Assembly (NCBI RefSeq): GCF_000485595.1
Contig: NW_014577065.1
Location: forward strand, 433,780-484,950
Reading direction: 5' to 3'
From: Priapulus caudatus
Taxonomy: Eukaryota > Priapulida > Priapulimorpha > Priapulimorphida > Priapulidae
DNA length: 51,171 nt
The notes under the pieces are model-generated. The model did not search any database, had not been told where the DNA came from, and saw nothing but the letters and a program-made list of their open reading frames with translations. Each line of letters starts with the position of its first letter. Positions within the stretch are counted from its first letter, which is position 1. The position numbers were made by a program, and so were the translations under genes. Of this stretch, positions 12,191 through 22,301 are shown one piece after another.

Positions 12191-15100
12191 TCATACAGAG
12201 GATTCAGCAGATCCGCCTTGGAATGCAACAGAGGTCGCGGCATGGCTGGGTCTGGCATCCTGCAAGGTTCTGGAACATTCCTACAAATAGAGGTATGCAG
12301 ATTTGTGTTGTTGTAATGAGAAATAATAAAAGGATGACATGATAGACAGCTTTCAGCCGTGTTTTCTGTGGAATTCTTTCACCTATACAACATGCCAATT
12401 TCTTCTGTATAATAAAGACAGAAAAATCTTAGTTTATTTTAACAATAACCAGTGTATGGTTCAGATGCATTGATATTCATTGCTGTGGTATGTGATAATA
12501 GTTACCAAGCATGATGGCACACAATTTTTGCCTGACACTGGACTCTGACAATACTAAGACTATCAGAATGTGTGGCTTTGCTTTGGGATTTTCATACTCA
12601 ATTGCAATTCAGACTCATACAATACCCCTACAGCCCTAGTATATTACCCATCGTGGGTAGGGGTATTATATGAAAGTCTGAATTAACGATTTTGAATTAC
12701 TTTGAATATATACTTTATATTATCCCAGAAGGGGCTATTTTAAACACGATACAACCCTATAAAACGTATAAATCAAAGCAAGAAACTACGTATATATTAA
12801 TGTAAATACGTCTGCAAATTTCCATTTTACCTTTAAGCTGGCATCAACTGGAGTATTCAGGGTCAGAGTGTCTATTGAGCTATCATCTGGCACATCTGTG
12901 GTGAACACATCTTCCTCATGTAGAGTCTTCTCAACTGCTGGATACGGAATCAGTTAATGAGACTAAGCATTTAAATTGCACAGTACAATAACCAAAACAC
13001 ATTAAATTTATGTGTGGTTTTGGGGTTTTAATGCAAGAATGTAAATGATATTGATTTATTTGACACGTGTGATAACATGTTATTTCATTACTCATATCTT
13101 GATACAAGTCACTTGGGCTCATAGGGTCTATGTCCCCCAGGGTACTGCCGGAACGTACCCTGGGTACGGTCCGGTATACCGGAACGTACCCTAGCTGGTC
13201 ACTATTTGATATGGTTAGGGTTAGGGTTAGGGTTAGGGTTAGGATTAAGGTTAGGGTTAGGATTAGGGTTAGGGTTAGGGTTAGGGAGTGGGCGTAGGCG
13301 ACCCCCTAGACTCGGTAGTGGAGTAGGCGAGGTACGGTCCGGCATATTAGATAGTACCAGGGTACGCTCCAGCAGTACCCCGGGGGACATAGACCCTCTC
13401 AGCGTCACTGGGTTACAGATATGCAGAGTCAATATTATCCTGATGAGACTACTTATCTTGATATGCAGGGTGAAACTAAATACAGGAAAGCAACTGTTCT
13501 GTACAGCTGAAAATCTCGAGTACTTTCCTACCTTTTGAGATCAGCAACTGACCAATTGAAGCACCAGCATCTTCTTTTCTTCTACTACTGAAAATGCCTT
13601 TAACATCTGATGTGGTTTTATTGCAATTCAGTAGGACAGGCTCTGGTAATGCTGCCTCTTCTGGGGTCACTGCTTTTTCTGACATTACTGCTTCATCTGA
13701 GGTCACTGCCTTTTCTGATGTTACTAACTCTTCTGAGGTTGCGGCCTTTTCTGATGTCACTGCTTCTTCTGACATCAGTGAATCCTCTGAGGTCTCTGAA
13801 CCATCTGAGGTATCTGAATCGTCCGAGGTTACTTCTGACGCCCGTTCATCTTCTGAAGTCTCTAACCCTTCCTGGTCCACCAAAGTTACTCCTGACTCTA
13901 TGTTTAAAGGTTGCTCCTGTTCACGTTCCCTTCTGGCTCTAGCTTTGTACCTCATGTCTGCAAGAGCTGCAACACGATATAAATAATTTTGTTTGTTAAA
14001 TAACTGTTAAAGGTGTAGCATATGATTTACCTGTGTATTTCAGAGAGGAAAAATAATTAGAGATCGAGAGAGTAGGTTTAGATTAGCTTTGTATAATGGC
14101 TTTTGTTTGTAGCATCAGTGGTACATGTGTGATCAGGGCAAAGTATAAAAGTAAACTAGGTGAGTTGTGGTGTGTTTGATTTAGAATTAAGTTGATAATT
14201 ATTTGTTTCGGCATCAGAAGTAGTTTAGATTTTAGATTTAGATGTTAAGCAATCCTTATATTGTGAGTAGTAGCTAGCAGATGCTCTTAGATAACATTTG
14301 GAACAAAGACATATACAATCTTTGTGTAAGTGTGGGTTGGCACTCTTGGAGAGGCAGTTGAAGGAATTGGTGCAAGCGTGAAAGTGTAACTGCATGGTAC
14401 AGATATGATTGTAAATAATATATCTTTGGCTGATACATGTAAGAAACAATTTGTGTGTGATGGTTTGATAATTTTCTCAAAAACTCATCACCGTGTAAAA
14501 TGAGTTACATTTTAGTGCACGTGACCTGCCAAACCTAGTTTTGCAAAACCAATGCATACTGCTACCACAACTTCATCACAGGCTTATGATCATGATACGA
14601 TTCACAAACCAAGGACGAAGGAGAGATGGGGATATTTGGGTGAGTGAGCACAATTTACTTTACTGTTATTCTTAGTGTCTTCAGTTTGATTGTAAATATA
14701 GACCTTTGGCTGATGCACAATTCCCAAATCTCTTAGTCTTAGGTAACAACTTATTATTATATAACATGATGAATTACGAAGTATTAGTTTTTATATTACC
14801 TACATCTTGTACTCCCGTTGATGCCAAAAATGATGTAAGTAGCAATAAAAATGGGCAAAAAAATGAATCTTTTGTGATACAGAAAATTTTTAAACACCGT
14901 TGTGAATGCAGATCAGAGGTCGAATGGAATAAAAAGGTATATTAATAATTATGATCATATATAGATTTTATATTATCTTGATTGACTACGGTAATGTTTT
15001 TACATTAATCATGATCACTGATTTTCATATTATGTTAAATACTAAATTTATAGCCAACGAATGCAGTTAAAAACTGCCGTTTGTACCCTACCATCAACAC

Positions 15101-15815
15101 TGGCTTGAATCTTGCCACGTTCCTTGTTGATCCACCTTTGACGTTCCATACTCTCTGCTTCACGACCTCCCTTTTCCCTACAGTCACAAGAAATTACAAG
15201 GAGTTATCTATAAACTGATGCTGTTTATGCAGAAATAATTAAATCAGTGAAACCATTTTTATTCAAGCAATTTGGCAAAATAAATTGGTAAAACTTCTTG
15301 CAAAGAGAAAACCAGCAAAGTTTGTTTAAATATATTTGTTAATTATGCAATGATTATATGATAAAGGTCATAATCAATTCAAATGACAAAATAAGTACTT
15401 ATGGACAAGCTAAAATAAGATTATTCAACTTTATATGATAATATTATAAATTTACTGAAGACATAATTTTTCATTTAAGACATGTCTGGCTCGTAAAATC
15501 AGGGTTCTCTCTGGGAATTTCAGAAGGTATGTTGAGCAATCAGGCAATTTATCTCCGATTGCTAATTTTAGTCAATTACACGTACGCGTCGTAACCAGCC
15601 ACAGGTAATCAATTTGGAGACATATACATCAAGTTGTGAATACATGCATGACTGTTTTGGGATTGTCAAAAATAAAAACAACTGGCATGTTGATTAGGCA
15701 ATTAAAGGATGTCAGATGATTCGTGGAATGTCACAAATTAGCTTCAGCTTTGAAGGCATGTCGGACACGACACTTAAAGGGCCAGGGTAGAGCCATAACA
15801 ATATTTACTTAGACT

Positions 15816-15852
<37 letters not shown>

Positions 15853-18800
15853 GAGGAAATAGAGACTAAAGAAGGCGAGGAAACAAAGGGAGGATGGGAG
15901 GGGAGAGAGAGGGAGAGAAGTAGGGATGCGCCGGTAGGGAGGAAGGGATTTGTTTCTTCTCATTCATATTACTTTTTATTGCTTTAAAAATGTACATCAG
16001 TTTCAAAATAACCAGACAACTTTTTCAATTGCCAATTCAGCTAGATGTCTTGGTATGTCCTCAGTCACTCAGCATACTAATTTTACATGTTACATTTACC
16101 ATAACACACAGGTGTACTCACCAGGCTTCTGCACAGGCTCTATCGCGTGGAAAGACGGGCTGATCATCCAGGTACTGAAGCTGCTTCTATACGGCAAAAA
16201 GTAACAACATATAAACAGAGTGCTGCATGTCAGTTTATGTTAACAGACACTTGATAGGATGGTGCATGATCACTATTTTATAGTCACATCACCACACTCG
16301 TACAACAGCAAGAAAGTGTTAGCTTAGTCGTATTGCAATGTATAATGTAAACAGAAATTATCCACACTCTAATATTAAATATCCTTAACTGGCAGGTATG
16401 CACCAGTGAAGTGATGAAAATTTCCACACCAGGATATGAAACTTACGATTCTTAATGTAAACATTTTCCGGTAGTTCTGTATGGAACTCTTCACTGAATT
16501 GCCCATGATATTCAGGACTCTCTGAGAACAATTCAAAAGGGTAAATTACATTATTTATTAAATGCCCTGAATTAAACTGAAACGTGTAATACTAAGAAGT
16601 TGAACAATAATATTACAGTAAAACTCGCATAAGTCGACACTTTTGGGACCAGCATATTTGTGCCAACTTACGAAAATGACGACATACGCATTTTGTCGAC
16701 TTATATGTAGGGCTACCCTCCCAGGCGCGCGTCACCCCTATGCAGTCATAAATTGCTCCACACACGACGTCAGGTCGCGCCACATACATAGCAGACATGA
16801 AACAATTGGGTCCGTATATCAATCGACACCGCTGCTGCCCACAACGAACATACATCGTACGCACTAGCGGCAAGCGCGGCTCTCGCTGGCTATCTGTAAC
16901 ACCCGCTGTTGATTACACGTTGGCGCATACCTGTGCAGCCAGCTCGTACATCCCCTAGACCGTACACTGCGCCATCGGCATTTCTGATGACGACTTACAG
17001 ATGGGAAATTACTGTTGTTTGTATTACATGGGACCTGTCTGAGGGCGACGACTTATAAGACTAGAAAATCGGGACTTTAACTTCCATGACGACTTATGCG
17101 AATTGACGAGTTAGACGATGACGATTTAATGCGAGTTTTACTGTATTAAGAACACAAACTGTGGCATGAACAATGATAAAAGCTAAAAACGGCATCTTAT
17201 TTTCAGTCTAATTAAATAACGTTAACCATGTATACAACTTTATTAATAATCAGATATGCTTTCTTGTTTCAATAATACCGACCGCTTGTCCCTATTATGT
17301 ACCTGAGCTGAGCTAGAAGCGCATAAAGACACATTGTTAGCGTTAGAGTTCATGTGCTTTTGACACTATTTATTGCATATGCAGCATTACTTATACGTGG
17401 AAAGTAGCTACACGTACAGAATGGGGAAATATTAGTTGTCTGTCTTTGACGCAGTACTATCCACTACTGTATTTAATCAATGACTTTCAGGTTAAATACA
17501 AGTTACTCACGAGCATAGTCATATCCCCAAAGACATCCATCACTTTCACATCATCTAGTCTGTTGTGAGAGAGATCAAGAATGCGCAACGCATGGCAGTC
17601 AAGCAAATGCGCAATGTTGTCGCTTGTCTGGAGACGATTGTGTGACATCTGTAGTGTCTCCAAATTTGGCAAGCAACCTTAGAATAATTAATTTAATAAT
17701 TGTGCATAACTACTTATCAGTACACATATATAACAAATCTGTATTACGACTACTGTTTGGATGTTGTGGTGATGTGATGATATACTTCATGATTCACAAT
17801 GTTACGACCACTTTTCATGATATTTGCGATTAGGTTGGGGAGGGGCAGTCGACTTATGAAGCAGTTGGCAATCTGTGTTGAACCCATTCTGAGCAGAAAA
17901 CTTGGCTTATAGCTTATAGAAATCAGGTATATTGTTGCACTATGTGCTTTTTAAATGTGCAAAGATAAGGAGTATCAAGGGTTAATAATGACAAGTTTGT
18001 CATTATTAACCTCTGGCAGTATGTATCTCTATTGTCCACGTTCAAATGCTAAACCTGGCAATTTTAAACTCATTGCATATATAACCAGGATTGCAAGTAG
18101 TGACCTGTGAAAAGCATGTGAGATGACACAGATGCAAATTTGGCCTACTCAGGTTTTGTAGTTTAGTAATGTAGTTATGGCTGAGATTGATAGTGACAAG
18201 ATTTTGCAGAGGCTCCAGATTCTCTATCTGATCCACGAGATTCTGATGCATGTAGAGACATCTGAAAGAACCCAAATAAATATGATAAGCAGTCAAAAAA
18301 GGATACACTTTTCTTGATACATTTCCCATTTATGGAATCGTTTCATGGTTAGTCACAATTATAAATTCAGAGTCCAGGAATCAGCATGAATGTATGAATT
18401 AAAGACTAAAGATATTGATGTGTAGAGAGACAATTTAGTGCTTGTTTTAATTAAGTTTGAAGTGCATGGCACGAGACAATAACAATAAAAAAAATCACAT
18501 GCATTGTCTACCACTCTCTGACTGTATACAAAACTTAGAGCTCAATGCCCAAAGTTCTTTTTTAAATAGAGAGAGAGAGCAATGACTGCTTACCTGTGAA
18601 AACTTGATACATACAAGCATCAGTTAGTTTGTTTAAATCAGTATCAAAAGTCTAATGATAAAATTGTAATAACTTGAGTCTGTCGAGTCAAATTTGCTAC
18701 TGGGAAATTGACTAGCTGGTAGGCTTGTCAAGTTTGCAGATTGATAGCCATATACTCCTTTCAGTCACATGCACTTTACTAAATCTAAAACGCACAAATA

Positions 18801-20852
18801 CCCAAGTAACTCTCTCATTATTTGATTATTGACACTCACCGCAATTGAGTCTGATGTTCTAAGTTTTCTATCTTCCTGATGCCATTAGACTCCAGCCAGA
18901 TGCACTTGAGGCCTGTATACTCATCCAAATTCTCTATTTTCCCAAAACCTGCATTGCAACAGCGAGACATAGACATGGAAGTGATACCAAAATGCAATAT
19001 ATAATTTACCGATCTGGTAACAACATTATAGCTCAAAGTACGAACTTTGTTTAAAAATACACTTGCGCCCTAAACTTACACAATTTATTATAATACTATG
19101 AGGGTGTTATATATGGTCAGATATGAGTCATATAAATATCTAAAACTAATCAATATACACATAATTATTATGGCTTACCTTTGAAGTGTAAATAGAGAGT
19201 GTCATTAAGGTAGGGTGTCAGGTACAATTTATTCTGCTTACAAAGCCGTTTCAGAAACTCTTTTGTCATCCTACATAGGGTCACACAAATATTTTAAAAT
19301 CATAAAGTATAAAACTTTATGAGCAAACACTAATTCTATATATATTTCTGAATGTGTTTAAATTAATATTTATAATTAATGTAAAATTTATATGATTACA
19401 ATGATTGATCGGATAATCACACAGTTAGAAAGGAGTAGATGCCATGAAATTGAAGAAAAAAGACTATATATTCCCTCATCATGTTAACTAGACATTTCTA
19501 ATTGTGAAACTGGAGTTAGACAACAATCAATACCAGATGCCACCACACCTACCAGTAGATTAATTAATATAGCCGATCATGTAATCAGGTAACAAGAACC
19601 AAAAGGCACAATTAATAGACTTCTTCCTTTTACAAAGATGGTCGAGACCTATATTTCGTATGACTCACAGGAAAACTAGCACACACGCATTTTAGGGTCA
19701 TGTGTTATCATAAGATATAAATACCTTGGCAACTTATCACTCTCATTTTTGTTATTGCAATTCACATTTTCCTTGATTTTTTCTTCTGAATTTTCTTTTT
19801 TGCTCTGATCCTGCATCACCAGAGGCTTAACATTACAGCTGTCACCAGTCTAGAAAAAATGTATTAAATAAATGATTGTTATCACATCATTTGTGCAGAA
19901 AGTATTAATAGTTTGTAAAATAACTAGTTGCAAGATTTACAGTTAGAATCTGTGACTGATAAATCCCATTTAATTTATAATTAACTACAGGAGGAACACT
20001 TCCATTTCCCTAGCTAGAGTATAATGATGTATACACTTACAGCATTATCATTTTTCATTGCTAGATGCTCTGTCAATGGCTCATTCTTCTTGGATACAAA
20101 ACCATCATTTGAAGCACTTGTTACATCAAGTGAATCAACAATATCTACAATGAGATCACTGCACATCTTATTAGTATCTATATTGTCTTTATTTAGTAAT
20201 TTTTCAGTGTTCACAGAATTAAGCACTTTAGTTGAAGGCAAGTTGCAACTTGTCCAATCCTCGAGCAAACTAGAGTATCCGGTGTGTGCATGTTTATCAT
20301 TGACATCATTAAGTTCAGGAAATTCTAGAAGAACAGCAGCCTCTCCAACATAATCCTGGCATAAATTCTCACAGCTTTCCTGCAATGATTCATTGTTTTT
20401 CATGCAATTGGACAAAGGCCTGTCATCACCTTCTAAAACAACAGTACTGCTGGCATCTGTGGCATCTCTTGTTGAGTGGGAAGGTAGTTCTATATGTTCA
20501 TGGACTTCAACATTAGACAGGCCCTGGTTATCATGCGTTGAGGGCCTCCTAGTATCCACAACCGTGACAGGGATAGACACTTCAGCAGTTTGCTCTTTTG
20601 ACTTTTCACTTTCATTGCAGTTATCAGGTAACTCCACAATCAAAGGCATCGTCTTCAAAATACTACGTATTTTCACTTTAGGCTGTATCTGAAATATAAA
20701 GGAAAATTCTTTTAAACTTAAAACCCCAAAACTTTCATGGAACATTGGAAGATTTCAGCCATGACTCCAGCAACTGCATATTGTTAGGTGGTATAATTGC
20801 AGAGGTGTGACATACTAACGTGCTGTAAACATTCTTCGCCGGGTTGCGACAT
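12191..20852 (-). CDS. DNAAF1: Dynein axonemal assembly factor 1 (LRRC50)
   Basis: This cytoplasmic leucine-rich repeat protein is needed to preassemble outer and inner dynein arms of motile cilia. Thirteen exons (high to low) join in frame: 20820-20852, 20041-20688, 19725-19849, 19179-19270, 18840-18948, 18149-18261, 17511-17677, 16447-16521, 16122-16186, 15092-15177, 13532-13966, 12831-12937 and 12191-12280, giving 714 residues (human 725). The family core starts at [19 protein letters not shown] (about residue 270). It runs through LRRs with IENL repeats, DLSHNRL and the cap [19 protein letters not shown] (to about 476), then a basic helix and an acidic tail. Exon 1 encodes [11 protein letters not shown] and splices in phase 0. 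The N-terminal extension before MTK is about 269 residues, much longer than in human. Exon 11 carries hexapeptide repeats. The last exon is the least certain: it is supported only by a phase-0 acceptor and an open frame to TGA. Confidence 0.9.
13117..13403. mobile_element. TTAGGG-family MITE, copy 2
   Basis: It lies in DNAAF1 intron 11. The ends are GCTCATAGGGTCTATGTC and, reverse-complemented, GCTGAGAGGGTCTATGTC. The 9-bp target duplication is GTCACTTGG at 13108-13116 against GTCACTGGG at 13404-13412, with one mismatch. Inside is an 80-base TTAGGG-type array and a segment that is the inverted counterpart of copy 1 (GTGGAGTAGGCGAGGTAC). No open frame of its own; reading frames through the array are artefacts of the repeat. 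Confidence 0.85.
13211..13290 (+). repeat. Interstitial (TTAGGG)n array inside MITE copy 2
   Basis: About 13 near-consecutive hexamers, mostly GGTTAG with a few variants (GATTAG, GATTAAG). It is confined within the boundaries of the MITE at 13117-13403, so it came in by transposition and not by telomere healing at this site. Confidence 0.9.
13650..13790 (-). repeat. 18-bp coding minisatellite in DNAAF1 exon 11
   Basis: On the minus strand the DNAAF1 frame reads about seven consecutive hexapeptides of the pattern (T/M)-S/P-(E/D)-(E/K)-(A/L)-(V/A). They are preceded by a less regular serine/aspartate run ([16 protein letters not shown]). The 18-bp period is visible in the DNA as alternating TTCTGAGGTC and TTCTGATGTC blocks. 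The result is a strongly acidic, serine/threonine-rich disordered segment. Confidence 0.8.
13967..15091 (-). other. DNAAF1 intron 10, no further feature
   Basis: This 1.1-kb intron runs between the exon ending its coding at 15092 and the hexapeptide-repeat exon at 13966. The short frames at 14225-14480 (-) and 14706-14945 (+) are AT-rich and unsupported. Nothing else is seen. Confidence 0.6.
15818..15849. repeat. (TA)n microsatellite followed by a GA-rich run
   Basis: About 16 TA units, followed to about 15930 by a purine-rich stretch with GGGAG and GAGAG repeats. It lies in DNAAF1 intron 9. Confidence 0.9.
16616..17143. mobile_element. pogo/Tigger-like MITE in DNAAF1
   Basis: The element starts CAGTAAAACTCGCATAAGTC and ends with the inverted AATGCGAGTTTTACTG. 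It is flanked by TA on both sides, as for Tc1/mariner-superfamily insertions. The CAGTRAAACTCGCNTAAGTCGAC type of end is typical of pogo/Tigger elements. The interior (about 16730-16990) is GC-rich and noncoding, so the element lacks a transposase. It sits in the intron between exons 17511-17677 and 16447-16521. Confidence 0.8.
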
Positions 20853-20943
20853 AGATTGAGGTATATAGGCTGTAGGCTATAGTACTAGCAGTGCAGTTGA
20901 GTTGGATTATGCTCGATTAATGTTGCAGAGTTAGTCAAGTTGC

Positions 20944-21117
20944 GCCCATAGGGTCTATGTCTCCCTGACCTCTGTTTGACCTGGCTCGTTTAGCTATTTC
21001 TGACTAACCCTAACCCTAACCCGGCCTATATCAGATAGTTACCAGGGTTAGGTTTAGTCAGAAATAGCTAAACGAGCCAGGTCAAACAGAGGTCAGGGAG
21101 ACATAGACCTTATCTGC
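20944..21117. mobile_element. TTAGGG-family MITE, copy 3 (near-perfect palindrome)
   Basis: The arms of about 55 bases are almost perfectly complementary, running from GCCCATAGGGTCTATGTC at the left to its inverted counterpart at the right. Mismatches are limited to the outermost ten bases. The 9-bp target duplication TCAAGTTGC is exact (20935-20943 and 21118-21126). The 60-base centre carries CTAACCCTAACCC and the block ATATCAGATAGTTACC that copy 1 also has. It is only 92 bases upstream of the DNAAF1 start codon. Confidence 0.9.
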
Positions 21118-21588
21118 TCAAGTTGCAGTTGACTTGCAAAAAATAAGTGATAGACTTAGACTTTAGAGTAGATGAAAGTTTGGTAGCAAATACAATTTTA
21201 TTTGATTTAGTACTATTTAAAGATTGAAACGGCCAAGTGCCTGTGTGTGCATGACTTTGTCTGAAGACCCACACTGAGTGACACTGTGCCTGAGGCTGTG
21301 ACAGTGTCAGTGACGCTCAAGGGGTCGTTGTCGTAACAGGTACTACAGATATGTACCCGAGGTACATATATGTATACACAAAGTGTACCAGACTTGTACT
21401 ACAGAAGTGTACCCTAACCCTAAAGCACAACGCACACACCCGAGCGAAACACGAAATTTTGTTTTCCAGCGTTTCGCGTTCTGCTGAGCGAGCACGCGCA
21501 CACAGCTGAGTAACGTTAATGATTACCGCTCCTGCTCGTAACGGCCGCTAGGGCCTACTCACCAGCAGTAGCGTTAACCTCTTACTAT

Positions 21589-21598
21589 NNNNNNNNNN
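21589..21598. other. Assembly gap (10 N)
   Basis: Ten N mark a scaffold join of unknown true length. It directly precedes the TTAGGG tandem region, which suggests the repeats broke the assembly. Confidence 1.
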
Positions 21599-21624
21599 TG
21601 TTTATATTTTTATATGAGGTATGT

Positions 21625-21895
21625 TTAGGGTTAGGGTTAAACCGACCGTGCAGGCTCTCCGACTGTTACACGTCGTAGGCCGTGTAGCCTCTCGCCACGT
21701 ATAGTGTTAAGCGAGATGGGAACTTGTGGCTAGGGTTAGGGTTAGGGTTAAACCGACCGTGCAGGCTCTCCGACTGTTACACGTCGTAGGCCGTGTAGCC
21801 TCTCGCCACGTAGTGTTAAGCGAGATGGGAACTTGTGGCTAGGGTTAGGGTTAGGGTTAGGGTTAGGGTTAGTGTTACTGTTAGGGTTAGGGTAG
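21625..21895 (+). repeat. 111-bp tandem unit with TTAGGG arrays
   Basis: A unit of about 111 bases is repeated twice. It consists of TTAGGG hexamers, then AAACCGACCGTGCAGGCTC, a GC-rich hairpin-like part and AACTTGTGGCTAGGG. After the second copy a longer hexamer array (about 21839-21895) follows with two variant units. The two copies differ only by a 2-base TA indel and the number of hexamers, so the duplication is recent or under homogenisation. Confidence 0.85.
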
Positions 21896-22301
21896 CTCTA
21901 GTAACTATAGCCCGCGTACAGTTGCCGCAGGCAGTAATAACATTGACAATATTCAATATTGACAATAACAAGAAAATCTATTTTACTTTTTAGGTCTACA
22001 TCATACATGAAGTTACTCAGTCGTTCATATTATATACATAACAGACACTTAACTACAAGTACAAGTTACAACTGTGGTAGCGTGTTTGCTTTATGGGATA
22101 TTTAATGTAATTTTAATGTAATTTTACATACTACCGGCGTTACGTACGTTGAGAGCAATGATTGCGTACGAGTATCTATGGCAACTCCTTAGCGCCGCCT
22201 AGTGTGAGTCAAAAGAATAATCTTGCAGCGGTTCCGTGTTTTCCAAAAATCACGCGGGAATTTGCTACTGCCTGCGGACTGCGGAGCCACTGTCGTACAA
22301 A

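Larger units (their letters stand above)
20853..22301. promoter_or_regulatory. Head-to-head interval DNAAF1 / RFC1
   Basis: DNAAF1 starts leftward at 20852, and the proposed RFC1 start codon lies rightward at 22302, so about 1.45 kb must contain both promoters. The interval is crowded with repeats: a MITE (20944-21117), an N gap (21589-21598), a 111-bp tandem unit and TTAGGG arrays (21625-21895). The repeat-free 400 bases before the RFC1 ATG contain the GC-richer stretch TAGCGCCGCC (about 22190). No defined transcription-factor site can be claimed from sequence alone. Confidence 0.4.

Noticed and set aside
13202-13538. Frames with long GLGLGL or NPNPNP runs
   Set aside because: Direct translation of the TTAGGG array in MITE copy 2.
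13594-13986. Plus-strand open frames of 110-130 codons rich in S and L
   Set aside because: They are antisense shadows of DNAAF1 exon 11, kept open by its 18-bp repeat.
13117-21895. Idea that the scaffold is at or near a chromosome end
   Set aside because: Hexamer tracts are short, in both orientations, mostly within transposons, and flanked by ordinary genes.
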